Assembly: GCF_048771995.1 (NCBI RefSeq) | Contig: NC_133027.1 | Coordinates: forward strand, 103,290,501-103,354,500 | Reading direction: 5' to 3' | Length of the DNA stretch: 64,000 nucleotides | Source: Taeniopygia guttata | Lineage: Eukaryota; Chordata; Aves; Passeriformes; Estrildidae | Shown: positions 11,958 to 23,960 of the stretch, piece after piece | Layout of the letters: every line of letters begins with the position of its first letter | Numbering within the stretch: position 1 is the first letter of the stretch | Made by a program: the position numbers and the translations under genes | Notes under the pieces: generated by a model | What the model saw: the letters and a program-made list of their open reading frames with translations, nothing else | What the model was told of the DNA's origin: nothing | Database searches by the model: none

Positions 11958-13000
11958 TCTGGCAACCATTTTGCATCATTGATTATTCCTCTTACCCATT
12001 TTTTTTTTCTGGGAAAATTGTGGGTTTTCCTAAGACAAAAGAAACCCTTTCCCTAACCATTTCCTCACCCTTTAACATAAAAGAACTGTAACTACATGTA
12101 GTATTCAAGTTGTAGTCAAGCCATGGATTGATACAGAAAGATCTTGATGTTCACTGTCCCTTTCCTAAGAACTCCAGAAATTAGGTTTGCAGTTTTGATG
12201 ACTGCCCAGCATCAAGTCCCACACAATGCAACAATCTGTCATTATCCCAAGACCTCCTTCCCAAGTAGAAATTAAAAACTCAAGGCCAACTCTTCATATA
12301 TGAGGCTAGGACTGCATTACTTATATTGAATTTTATCTGCCATTTTATTTTCCAAAATGTAAATATAAAGTTTTCCTTCTAGTCTTCTGAAACTGCCTTT
12401 CTCCTGTCTGTCCTGGGCAAAGTTGTACCATCATCAACCTTCTTGCTGCTTTACTCAGGCTCTTACGAGATCATTTATGAAAGTGTTGAGCTGTGCAGGT
12501 CCCACTAAAGTTTCCTGTGGAACATCACTAGATGACCTGCCCCTCATGGGAAAGTTCATAGCTTAGTTTTACTCTCTTTTTTACCTTTTAATCACATATA
12601 TGCATTTTCTCTATTCAGTTTCTTGAAATAATTATTTGTTGAGTGAATTCACTGAAACCTTTTTAGAGGTGTCATAAAAGGCACTTACTGAATATCCCTG
12701 ATCCACATATCTGCCAGCCCTTTCCAAGAACTCCAGATGTGCCTGTAAGCCTGAATTAAATGTTATAAAATCCATTCTGACTCTTTTCAAGTATTTATCT
12801 AGGTCCCTATTAATTGATAGTTCCATTATCTTAATTCCCATTAACTTCCTTGATCAGATTACAGGCCTGTAGTTCCTTGGATTGTCCTGGAACCTTCATA
12901 AAGTTTGGTGGCATATTTGCCACCCTCCCTCCTCAGATACCAACAAAGATTAAGCCAGAGTGACAGTGAGAGTGTTATGCATGATTTTTAGTATTTAAGC
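11750..13000 (-). mobile_element. Ancient CR1-type LINE fragment (minus orientation)
   Basis: Several blocks match, in the right order, the reverse complement of the old CR1 reverse-transcriptase and 3' region as remembered. They are CTGGCAGCAAGTTCCATAGG near 11820, a block on a 'following' ORF segment near 12470-12535 (TTTATGAAAGTGTTGAGC and GGAACATCACTAGATGAC), and AGGCCTGTAGTTCCTTGGAT near 12862. The copy is heavily diverged and is split by poly(T) tracts at about 11930-11960. CR1 remnants may continue to about 13,460. Confidence 0.65.
11922..12010. repeat. Poly(T) tracts
   Basis: Long T runs at about 11930-11960 and again at about 12000-12008, inside the ancient CR1. Confidence 0.8.
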
Positions 13001-15949
13001 AATTTTCTTCTTCCATTTTGTTTGAGCCTTTTACTGAAAACTCACTTGGTTAATGATGATTCTTCTCAAAAACTCAACCTACAGTCACTTCAGTGTCAGA
13101 CAGATCCTCTGCTTGTGTTCTTGACATTGTCCTGTCCTGGAGAGGGTTCTGGCTGGGGAATGATTTCTATTTATTCAGTTTCTCAGCCCTCTGAGTGTTC
13201 CCTTTGTACCTTGATCATCAGTTCTCACTAGACTTTGTAACAGGTTAATTATTACTAATACATCTGAAGGGTGATTTATTGTTCTTTGCAGTTCCTTTAG
13301 CCACTCTATTCACCCAACTTCCCTCTGTTCCCTCTGGCAGGCTTCTGACCTCATTGTCATCTCCTGAATGTCTCCTGCAATGGAGTCTTCATCATCCTCA
13401 ATCACATTTAGAGCTTTTAGAGTCTGTCAGCTACTCCAAGATTTTCTGTGGCATTAAAGAGTCATTACACATCTAATTATCAGATTTTAATTCCTGCCAT
13501 GCTGTGTGACTTCAATACACAAACTACCCAATGCCTCAGTTCCTCCATCTGAAAGACAAGGATAATAACCAATACCATTCTTCCTACCCATTCTTTATCC
13601 CAGGGAAAAGAAATTTCCTTACTTTTGAAGGCTGGGTCTTTTGAACAAGCCTTATGAAGATTCACAAATTGTGAATTGTTAAGTGACTAGAAAGCTCCTG
13701 AACAGAAGAGTAAATTTTATTGCTATGTGATTACCACTTACAGTCAAGTGAAACCATCCAAAACACCAGTAATTAATGGTACTCCTCTCAACCCCAGGAA
13801 AACCCACAGTGTTTTGTGGTATTTTTGGTTAGTGGTGGGGGGAGGGGATTTTTTATTATTATTATTACTATTATTATTAATTGTTTATTTGTTTGTTTGA
13901 GTTTGGGAATTTGGGTGGGGAGTATTTTGTTGTTTGTGTGGTTTACACTTTCTATCTTTAACAGCAATATCAATACCACAAGCGTAAACAATCTGTGAAT
14001 CAAATATTCATTAAAAGATAAAAGAATCCTCTGTATAATACAAATAGAACATCAGTTACCCAGGTTAGAGTACAGTTACAGACTATTTTGTAACCTAAGT
14101 GGAAAATTTACATTTGGTGGATTTTCCTGCCTCCAAAGGCAGAATTGCCCATGTGTAGAATGGAAAGAGGTCAGTCAGAGCTCTCCTGGACACCCAGAAG
14201 ATACTTTTCTGTGAGGGAAGAGCACATGTGCCTTGGATGCTGTTATCCAAACCACTACCACAGTCCAAACTCTCCATCCATCGACAATTGCTTGGTTGAG
14301 AGGTGAGATGGGAACAGGAATTAGTTGGGAACAATAATTCCTCTGCTAAATCCCTGGCTAAAACCAGGGATCGTTCCTCACCTGCCTTGGAGAAGCACGG
14401 CCCTCTGCTGCTGGCGTGGAGAGAGCTTCCCCTCTTATTTCAACCACTGAAGCTGGATCACACAGGGCTTGTGACTCCCACATTTGCTGCTAAGCCCCAT
14501 GGGTTTATCACACATTCTCCAAGCCCCACATCGGATGGTGTGATATCCTCATTCCTCATGACTGTAGAAAAAGACTTAGAAAAATTATTTGTGTGTACTG
14601 ATTTTGGAAACCAATAGAAAATAAAATAAATTCAGTGTATTAGACTGTTCACATTTCATGTTTAGAATCAAATGTTCTGCTTTGTTTGTGCATGGGTGTG
14701 TCAGGTGTATTTGTTTGAATGTCTGAGCATGGCCACACCACATTTCCCTGTAGCAGTAAACTATCCATGGACAGAGGAAGCATTGATTAGAGAAACCAGT
14801 TATCTATTCTAATTCTGAAGAGTTTACCAATATTAGGTTCAAAAAAAGAAAAAAAATCCTTCAAATTAGTAACAAAAGGAAGAAGATTTTTTTTTTTTTA
14901 AATTACCCACCTTTCAAGTAATACCATGCTTCTCTGCATCTAGCAAAAAGCACCAAGAAGCACTCTGTATATCTGTTGTTAGTTTTATCTGAGTTTCTTC
15001 ACGGCATTTTTCTCCTCCTACCTTCTTGCACTGACACTTCCCATCCTTCTAAGAGTTGATACTCAAATGAGCGGAATGTTACAAAACTGGTTTAGAGCAC
15101 ACAGCAAAATATTTTCCTTAAAGAGAAGGGAAACTCTTCTACAGGAAGCTAGAGCAGATATTAAATTGCACAAACACTTATTCAAAAGGAGGAAATGCTA
15201 CCAAAACCTGGCCACACAAACCTAGCACAATGTCCATGGACAGCAATAAGTTCATGAGAGAAGGACACAGAACATAGACAGAGGACCCTTTTCTATCTCT
15301 TCCCAAAAATACAGTGCCATAATTTAAAGCCATTTAGATATTGGTGGATTTTTTTCCAGGTACTTTATGATGCATTTCCTTGTTTCATTATCCAAATTGC
15401 TTGCACCAGCATTCACAATTGTTATTTAACAATTTTCTAAAACACAGGATAAGTCATTCTGGACACTACAATGCAAATATGGGAAATGGATTCCCTCTGA
15501 AAGCAAACTTGACACAACCAAAAGCAGAAAAAAAATTAGAAAAATATTTTTAAAATTAAATTCTTTCACAACTGACCCTTTCACTCTAAATATTCACAGA
15601 CACTGAGCACACAGTAGGATCCTGTGCTCTTTGCCAAGCCTCTAGCTCTGCTAGATCAGTGTTGGAGCTGCTGAGAGGCTATCCAGTTATGTCTGGTATT
15701 CCAGACTGCTCCTTAAGTAGTAAAGCACTGATGTGCTACTCCTGTGCACGCAAGTGAAAGAAGGATATGAATGTAGGGGCTGGACCAGACATCCTGCCAA
15801 AAAAAACCCTGCCAGAGTTGATAAAGAACCTTGAGTTTTAAAGAGAGATTTTGACACCCACAGCCCCCTGACTAGCACATGCCATCCATGTAATCAGTGT
15901 GGAAAAACCATTGGAGAGTGAATTTTTTAAGCAAGCCTTCTAAATAGAC
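13001..15949. other. Intergenic; possible CR1 remnants then unassigned
   Basis: 13,000-13,460 may be a decayed continuation of the CR1. 13,853-13,880 is a (TTA)n microsatellite. The rest is AT-rich with no recognised gene or repeat. Confidence 0.4.
13853..13880. repeat. (TTA)n microsatellite
   Basis: About nine TTA trinucleotides with one interruption, preceded by a G-rich stretch. Confidence 0.85.
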
Positions 15950-16120
15950 ACACAGCTCCCCTGGCACAACTCCATACCCCTCCCAGGAAGTGGTCATGGC
16001 CAGCCTGGCTGAGTCCTTCACAGCCTGGTCTGGTGGAAGGGATTCCTGTCCATGGCTGGGGACTGGAGCTAGGTGGTCTCAAATGTCCCTTCCAATCCAA
16101 ACCATTCCATGGCTTCATGA
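15950..16120 (+). mobile_element. CR1 LINE 3' fragment
   Basis: It ends in the typical CR1 3' tail: GGGGACTGGAGCTAGGTGGT, then CCCTTCCAATCCAAACCATT and CCATGGCTTCATGA. The plus orientation is certain; the 5' edge is approximate. Confidence 0.8.
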
Positions 16121-17422
16121 AATGTGTGTGTGTGGTCAAAATAAAAGCCAAGTTAGATCCTGATGGTCAGACAGGCAGGCAGATTCCCACTCAGAGCACA
16201 TTCCTACGGCTATGGGTGCGTACAACTGCACGGAAGGAAAATGCAAGTGATGAATCCTGATGTTTGTGCATGGGCAGAAACAGAACAGAAATTTGGAGTT
16301 AGGCAGCAGAGAGTTGGAATTACGACTTAAATCCTTTTGGGAATTTAAGTGCCACTAAGGTGCTTTAATGCTGGACTAAAATTCAAGCACTAAAGTGTAT
16401 TTCTAAGTATGGATAAGGGTATGCATTAGTAAGGGAACAGAAGTTAATGCCCAGTTTCCTTTAAAATGAAATCCGTGTAAAACACTTGGTTAATGTTTTT
16501 ACATCACCCTAGTAACATGATCAACATTACCATAGAAGCATCTTATATGGAAAGCCAGATCACGCTAACCTCATGAAAAGGTAATTCTACTTCCATGACT
16601 CATGGCCATAAATCCACACTTGTGGAGTGAAATGGACAGACACCAACCATCCTGAGCTCTCAATGATGTCAGGTTAGTTGGCTATTCAGTATATGTAAAT
16701 TTGGGAAAAAAAAAAAAAAACAAAACAAAAAAACCTAAAACAAACCCACAGTACATGTCATGCTGAAATTTATAACCCTCTGAAGTTCAGCCTGTTCTGA
16801 GCAATTAACACAAAATTACTGCCAGAGCTGTGATATATTAGAATAAATAACTCTTTAAAGAGATACAGATGTTAAATGTGTATGTGCTTTGGAAAGTCAT
16901 GTTAAACATTTAAAAATAACCTCAGTGATTATTGGTGTGTTTAGATTTTATAAGATCTAGGGCTGGCAGAGGTCTCTGTGGTTCTTGTTCCGTACCACAC
17001 CACATGTGTGATCTGGATTAAATTTCAGAGGGAGGTCTCTTTTTGTCCCTTCCAGACTTCTACTTAGTAAGAGTGCAGCGAGCTAAATTCAGAAGCAGGG
17101 TAGGAATATGCATCTCCAAAAACTGCTCGAGTCACATTTAACAGTGACTAGTAGTACAAACTACAATGCTGGTGTCCAAAAGACATAAATTATCAACTTC
17201 AGTGGTTATTCTTGAGTGTGTAAGATAAGAATCAAACTAAGACAACAAACTTCACAGATAGGTGCTGAGCAGAGTGACCTGCACAAATTTAACATGTACA
17301 GACTTATAAAATTAATACATTATTATCTGCCTGATGACAAAGAGCAATGATATCCATGGCAATAACAACCTCAATAGCAAGCATTGTGACAGTGGGCTGG
17401 AAGTTTTTCCTTTCAAACTCTC

Positions 17423-17467
<45 letters not shown>

Positions 17468-18900
17468 CTCCAAGGCAGGGAAACTACAGCTTGAAGCTGA
17501 AAAACAAATTCAGTCTTATTCCAACAATGCCACAAAAACTGTTCTGGCAGAGAAAAATGAAGGCCAAGAGGGAAATAAAACATTTCTTCTGCATTCTGTC
17601 TTTCTGGATGAGCACAACTTGGAAGTATTACAGTGAAGGGTAAGAGAAATTAGAAAACTACAGTTTTCCCTCTCTGGCTCTTTTTCAGCCCTAGCTTTAT
17701 GGTAGCCTACCCTCCTACTCTGGGCCCCTACCTCCCTCCTCAAAACACAAACCACCCACCATCTATCAACCAATTCTCTTTCCTGCAGCTCCCAGGACTC
17801 CCAGCTCAGCCTAATGTGTAACCAGCCCCTCGAAGCTCAGTCACATTTCCCAGTGGTGCTGCCCTCAGCATAGGCTCCACAGGTTCTGCAGGAAGGCTGA
17901 GTTCGTGGTTACTAGCAATTATTTCAAAAGCACCTAATGTCCAGCCTGTGGTGACATGGATAACTAACAGAAGAGTTTAAGATGTAACAGTTCTTCCCAA
18001 AAATACAGGTTATCTTCCCTCACTTCTTCCTCTTAAGCATCTCCAGTACACTTGTTTGCATGCTTACTGAGGGCTGAATTAGCTGCAGTTATTGCATTTT
18101 GTCACATGTTCCTCCTTTAGGAATAACTTACACACAATGAGAAACTTACACCATGATATAAGTCATTGTTAAGCTTGTCTCAGTCTTCATTCAATCACTA
18201 CTTAGAAACCACACATAAATTTGCTGCTTTCTTATGCCACCAAACAGCAGACAAATACAAAGTAATGGGCCATTCTTTGAAGTGCTGAAATCCTGTCTAG
18301 AAAAAACTAGACATGGTACAAAGGGCTGCTTCAATTCCCAATTTCTGAGTGAGGACCAATGAGTTCGATCACAAGGTAGTTTTCCCATTTTACATGGACA
18401 TGAAACCCAGCCCATGAAGCTTGCTGGGAAATCTATATTATTCCACACATTCTCATTCAGTAGAACATTTCATAACTAAGAGTGAAAACTGTTTTGTTTT
18501 TAAATAGGAAAAAAAAGGACTTAAAAAAAAGTAATTAGCAAAAGAGTCTGTTTCAAACTTCTGGCACTAGAAACCTATTGCTATTGTTTTACAACACCAG
18601 TTTTAGTTTTCAGTAAACTCTTAACTGCCATATAACTGCTCCCACTGGACATGGGTGAACAAACCCATGTAATGCAAGGCTTCACCAGGAGCAAACCAAA
18701 GTTATGCTCTTCAGTCTTTCAAAAAAATTCTGATCAGTCTGGGCTTTAGTTGGAACATCTGTGGTTTAGCTCATCCCCAAGAAGAAGGCGTCATTTTCTT
18801 CCTAGTATATGTCTGAACCTTTCTTTTGACTCTAAGTTTTTAGATGGTTACACACAGCTAGAGACCCCAAATCATAGATTTTGATCAGTAAAGAGTTGGC
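16121..18900. other. Intergenic; microsatellite only
   Basis: It holds a poly(A) tract near 16707-16722 and a (TA)n microsatellite at about 17428-17465. No gene was recognised; open frames are short and two merely read through the TA repeat. Confidence 0.45.
17428..17465. repeat. (TA)n microsatellite
   Basis: About 18 uninterrupted TA dinucleotides. Confidence 0.9.
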
Positions 18901-19128
18901 TCATAGAATCAAAGAATGGTTTGGGTTGGAAGGGTCCTTAAAGATTATCTAGTTCCAACCTCCATGCCCTGGACAGGGGCACTTCCCACTAGACCAGGTT
19001 GCTCAGAGCTCCAGACAGCCCGGCCTTGAACACTTCCAGGGATAGAAATGGGCTACCTGTTCCAGCACCTCATCACCCTCATGGTAAAGAATTTCTTCCT
19101 AATAACTGATCTGCTGCCATCTTCTTTC
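18901..19128 (-). mobile_element. CR1 LINE 3' fragment
   Basis: It opens with the reverse-complement CR1 tail TCATAGAATCAAAGAATGGT and continues GGTTTGGGTTGGAAGGGTCC. It runs through the typical 'accaggttgctcagagc' block up to the next CR1 copy. Confidence 0.9.
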
Positions 19129-19830
19129 ATGGAATCATAGAATCATCAAGGTTGGAAGAGAACTTCCAGTTCATCCAGTCTGCCCAGCAACACCACTGAA
19201 ACCTCTAAGCCACATTGGCCAGTGCCAGATCCAGACACCTCATGAACACCTCCATGGATGGTGACTCCACCACCTCCCTGGACAACATATTCCAATGCCT
19301 GACCACCCTAACAGTGAAGGTTTTTTACTAATATTTACCCAGAATATCCCTGGTTTTAAGTTTAAAGCCATTCCCTCTTGTTCTCTCAGTGCAGGTACAG
19401 CAGAAGATGCTGATCCCCCCCTCAGGACACGCTCCTTTACTGAACAGGGTACTCAAGGTTAAAGCCATTGCTGCTTGTCCTACCACCACCTCCAGTACAA
19501 AATCACCTTTTTCATGTGCTTTAGCACAGCTTCCAGGAGGATCTGCTCCATGATCTTGTCAGGCACAGAGGTCAGGCAGACTGGCCTGCAGCTCCCTGGA
19601 TCTTCCCTTTTTAAAATTTGGGTTATGTTTCCCCTTTTCCAGCCAGTGGGAACTTGTTTGGACTGCCACGATTTCTCAAGTATGATGGATAGTGCTTAAC
19701 CACTTCCTTCAGGATATGCAGATGCATCTCATCAGCTCCCATGAACTTGTGCACCATCAGGTTCCTTAGTTGGTCTTGAACCAGAACTTCTCCTAGAGCA
19801 GGCAGTTCCTCATTGTCCCAATCACTGAAA
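19129..19830 (-). mobile_element. CR1 LINE fragment, longer copy in tandem
   Basis: A second CR1 3' end begins ATGGAATCATAGAATCATCA immediately after the previous copy. It continues into the reverse-transcriptase part, with GCAGACTGGCCTGCAGCTCC near 19574. It has a different CR1 3' sequence type from the copy beside it. Confidence 0.85.
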
Positions 19831-21740
19831 ATCTGGATTTGTTTTCCATAAAAAGCTCAGAGGTAGACATGTCTTCATAAAGAGAGGCAAGAGGATTCTC
19901 TTTGATTCTACTGTTGTGAATTTCCATTTACCTAATACAGCAAAACAGAGAGCATTATTTTACCAGAATAAAAAAACAAGACAAATGATAGCAAACATCC
20001 CCTGCAGAGAAATGCCAGAAATACTTATTAGATTGAAAGATTCAAGAAACTGAAGTTTGGCTCTGAGGTTTATATTCTACAATCCTGATCTGGTAAAGAT
20101 GGGAAATTATGCCAAAAGGCTGTGAGACTATTTAAGGCAGAGGAAAATATATTCATCTGTTTTTTAAATAGGAACAGACATAAACAGTAACATAATCTAC
20201 AGAGAGAAATATAAGAGAAAAGTATTAAAAGAGAAAAATTATTCAGGCCCCCCTCAGAAATTATCATTTCCAGAAAGATGATGCTGAGACACTTCCCTGA
20301 AATGCCCTCACTTCTGATAAATCATGGACCAGAATATGCAGTCTGTGGAAGAAGACAGTTTCTTGCATCTCCTTTGACTTCTTTAAGGAAAAGAGTCACC
20401 ATCCACAGGAACGAAGATAGGGAAAGGAAGTATCAGGGACTGTGGACAATTAGAGGGGCAGAACATAATGTGGAGTCTCTTCTTTTCATAGGCAGCATGA
20501 GGGATGAAAGTTTTTTGCTCCTAGTAAGATTTCAAAAATGACACTGATGCCTGATTTCAAGAGATACAACAAAAGGCAAAATTCAGTTCTTGCAATCTAG
20601 TCTTCCACTGATCCTCTAATGGGTGGCTTGGTTCTTGTAGATAATTTGGTCAGTCAAACCCAGAAATGCCTAGTTCATACAGAGACCTTTTAACTCACAT
20701 GTGTGCATAGCATTTCCACTGCTTCAACACAAGCTGGGAGCATGCAGTGAGCAGCACAGCACTGAGTCACAAAGCTGTGGGCTGTTGCATTTCTAGTAAG
20801 GATAATGAGAAATAAGATAGAACCCAAACGTAGGGTTTCTGTCACAGTCTCCTTCTATGAAATGTGGTATTTCCAGCATGTGTTTCTCAATCAAACCATT
20901 GGCAGATCAGCTTGTGTGAACAGCTTACGGACAGTAACCAGATACTTGCTGCTTGCATAGTAGGCAGCACCAAGCAGAAGTGAAACAAGCTTTCAAGTGC
21001 ACTTTACTCACAGCAGCCCCATTCCTTCTCCCCCACTGACTAAAGATAGGACAGCACATTAACACTTAATATCCAAGTGTAAGTAGCCTTTCCGTTTCCT
21101 CTCCCATCCTCCAAACAATAAGCACGATTCTTTGAAACGTGTACTGTTTCTCAGATGAACTCAGCACTGTGTCAGCAAATGACAAGTGCTGGCGCCAAAA
21201 AGATGCAATTATTATGCATAGTTTGTGCAGGACCTTTACATACTTCTGGCACTAAAATATAAGTCTGTTTTGCGTCATCTGGATGTGATTCTAGTGTTTT
21301 AGTTAATTTGAAACAGCATTGCATGCAGTACGCTGTGAGGAGTTTGGCTCTTTCATGGTAAGCCAACATTAAACAGATACTCTGTCTACCCACACCAAGG
21401 CTGCTGGAATTTCTATTGGAATGAGGATTATTCTCTTGTAACAGTGCTGGTTTGGCTGCTTGCAGCAGGCTGGGCAGAATCATCAGAAGCAGATCATTAA
21501 AGCTCAACACATTCCCAAAAGTCAGACTGAATTGGCTGGGCTGGAAGGCAGTTTACACATTTTCTATTTTTATCCAGTAATAAAAACTTCGTTTCTTTGG
21601 CCCAAATCCCACAGCAGGTTTCCTTACAGCAGCTCAGGGATGTGCCAGCCTCCCTCATTGGTAGGGAGACCCTCTGCCTGTAAATTGGGGTGGGCCAGGG
21701 CTTGACCCAAGATTTCCCTCACCAGGAAGAGGCATTTGGA
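19831..21740. other. Intergenic, nothing recognised
   Basis: Unique-looking AT-rich sequence between CR1 copies. No credible exon or repeat was seen. Confidence 0.45.
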
Positions 21741-22430
21741 TCATAGAATCATGGAGTGGCTTGGTCTGGAAGGGACATTCATCTCATTCCAACCTCATGC
21801 TGTGGACAGGGACGCCTTCCACTAGACCAGGTTGCTCAGAGCCCCATCCAACCTGGCCTTGAATACTGACAGGGATGGGGCATCCTCAGCTTCTCTGGGC
21901 AACCTGTGCCAGTGCCTCACAGCCCTCATAGCAAAGAACTCCCTCCTAATATCTAATCTAAGCCTACTTTCTTTTAGTTTGAAGACATTGCCCCTTGTTT
22001 TAGTTTGAATCCATTTTCCCTTGTCCTGTCTCTGCATGGTCTTGTAAAGAGTCCCTTTCCATCGTTCTTGTAGCTTCCTTTCAGGTACCAGAAGGCTGCA
22101 ATTAGGTTACCCCAAAGCCGTTTTGTTTTTTGTTTTTTTGGGTTTTTTTCCTGTTTTTTTTTTTTTTCCTGTTTTTTTTTTTTTTTTTTTCCCAGGCTGA
22201 ACAATCCCAGTTCTCTCAGCCTTTCCTCGTTAAAGAGATGCTCCATCCCTCTAATCCACTGATGGCCTCCGCTGGACTCGCTCCAGCAGCTCCGTGTCCT
22301 CCGTGTGCTGGGGGCCGCTGAGCTGGATGCAGCCCCGCAGGAGGGGTCCAGGTGGGGCAGATAGAGGGGCAGGATCCTTTCCCTCGCCCCGCTGCCCTCA
22401 CTGCTTTGGATGCAGCCGGGACGGGTGTCG
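21741..22430 (-). mobile_element. CR1 LINE 3' fragment with coding remnant
   Basis: It begins with the CR1 tail TCATAGAATCATGGAGTGGC. The minus-strand translation near 21822-21960 reads HWHRLPREAEDAPSLSVFKA, the C-terminal end typical of CR1 ORF2. The copy is interrupted by T-rich tracts at 22118-22192 and runs up to the minisatellite flank. Confidence 0.9.
22118..22192. repeat. Poly(T)-rich expansion inside a CR1 copy
   Basis: Three T runs separated by GGG and CC, lying between the CR1 blocks GCTGCAATTAGGTTACCCC and CAGGCTGAACAATCCC, which are normally close together. Confidence 0.85.
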
Positions 22431-23960
22431 AGATCTTCGCCGAAAGATCGGTGTCAAGCTCCGTGCACCGAAAGCCTTTCGCTTTCTGCTGCCGCGGGGC
22501 CGGGCGGGCGCCGCCGCCAGGGGACAGTGCGGGCATGGCTTGGGGACAGTGCGGGCATGGCTTGGGGACAGTGCGGGCATGGCTGGGGGACACTGCGGGC
22601 ATGGCTTGGGGACAGTGCGGGCATGGCTTGGGGACACTGCGGGCATGGCTTGGGGACACTGCGGGCATGGCAGGGGGACAGTGCGGGCATGGCTGGGGGA
22701 CAGTGAGGGCACGGGTCGGGGACAGTGCGGGCATGGCTGGGGGACAGTGAGGGCATGGCTGGGGGACAGTGCGGGCATGGCTGGGGGACAGTGAGGGCAT
22801 GGCTGGGGGACAGTGCGGGCATGGCTGGGGGACAGTGCGGGCATGGCTAGGGGACAGTGCGGGAATGGCTTGGGGACACTGTGGGCATGGCAGGGGGACA
22901 CTGCGGGCATGGCTGGGGGACACTGCGGGCATGGCTGGGGGACAGTGCGGGCATGGCAGGGGGACACTGCGGGCACGGCTCGGGGACAGTGCGGGCATGG
23001 CAGGGGGACACTGCGGGCATGGCTGGGGGACAGTGCGGGCATGGCTGGGGGACACTGCGGGCATGGCTGGGGGACACTGCGGGCACGGCTCGGGGACACT
23101 GCGGGCACGGCTTGGGGACACGGCGGGCATGGCTTGGGGACAGTGAGGGCATGGCTGGGGGACACTGAGGGCATGGCAGGGGGACAGTGAGGGCATGGCT
23201 GGGGGACACTGCGGGCATGGCTGGGGGACAGTGAGGGCATGGCTCGGGGACAGTGCGGGCATGGCTGGGGGACAGTGCGGGCATGGCTTGGGGACAGTGC
23301 GGGCACGGCTGGGGGACAATGAGGGCATGGCTTGGGGACAGTGCGGGCACGGCTGGGGGACAATGAGGGCATGGCTGGGGGACAGTGCGGGCACGGCTGG
23401 GGGACAATGAGGGCATGGCTGGGGGACACTGCGGGCATGGCTTGGGGACAGTGCGGGCACGGCTGGGGGACAATGAGGGCATGGCTGGGGGACAGTGCGG
23501 GCATGGCTGGGGGACAATGAGGGCATGGCTGGGGGACAGTGCGGGCACGGCTTGGGGACAGTGAGGGCATGGCTGGGGGACACGGCGGGCACGGCTCGGG
23601 GACACGGCGGGCACGACCACCGTCAGTGCGGCGGGACAGGGGCCCGAGCGGCCCGGAGCGGCCCCGCACAGCCCCAGAGCCGGGGAAGGAGCTGCAGCCG
23701 CTCCGTCAGCCCGAGGGGAGAGCGGCCGAGGGAGGCGCCGCTGCCGGCTCCGCTCCCCCTGGCCCGGGCCACCACAGCCCGGTCACCGGCTGTGCCCGCA
23801 GGGGCTCTGGCCCGGTGTCCGGGGGCAGACCGTGCCCGGGGAACGCCCGTAGGAGCCGCATGGACACGGGCTGCACGTCCCAGCGAGGGACTTCCAGGCA
23901 TGTCAGACCCGCGCCGCGCTTTGGCACACGCGGGGACTTCCCCTCATCTCAGCCAGCCCG
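22430..23960. promoter_or_regulatory. Orphan CpG-rich block including the minisatellite
   Basis: From about 22,430 the sequence is strongly GC- and CpG-rich, through the repeat array and on through a non-repetitive GC block at 23,617-23,950. It then drops sharply to AT-rich sequence. No known gene starts here: ATF3 ends about 15 kb to the left and BATF3 ends about 13.5 kb to the right. It could be an unannotated promoter or simply a GC-rich tandem repeat and its flank. Confidence 0.5.
22520..23616. repeat. 22-bp GC-rich minisatellite, about 50 copies
   Basis: The unit is close to GGGGACAGTGCGGGCATGGCTG, with variants AGT/ACT/AAT, GCGGG/GAGGG, CAT/CAC and GCTTGG/GCTGGG/GCAGGG/GCTCGG. About 1,097 bp at 22 bp gives about 50 units with almost no change in unit length. 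Because 22 is not a multiple of 3, all three frames of a strand share the same stop-free 66-bp cycle. This explains open frames of up to 458 codons on the minus strand and up to 166 on the plus strand; these are repeat artefacts. Confidence 0.97.

Noticed and set aside
17334-17643. Two frames of about 100 codons with Tyr-Ile repeats
   Set aside because: They read through a (TA)n microsatellite.
21822-22037. 71-codon minus-strand frame with HWHRLPREAEDAPSL
   Set aside because: As a host gene: it is the C-terminal remnant of CR1 ORF2, so it is listed with the CR1 element.
22216-23592. 458-codon minus-strand open frame
   Set aside because: It is the 22-bp minisatellite read in frame plus CR1 sequence; all frames of the repeat are open, so openness carries no coding signal.
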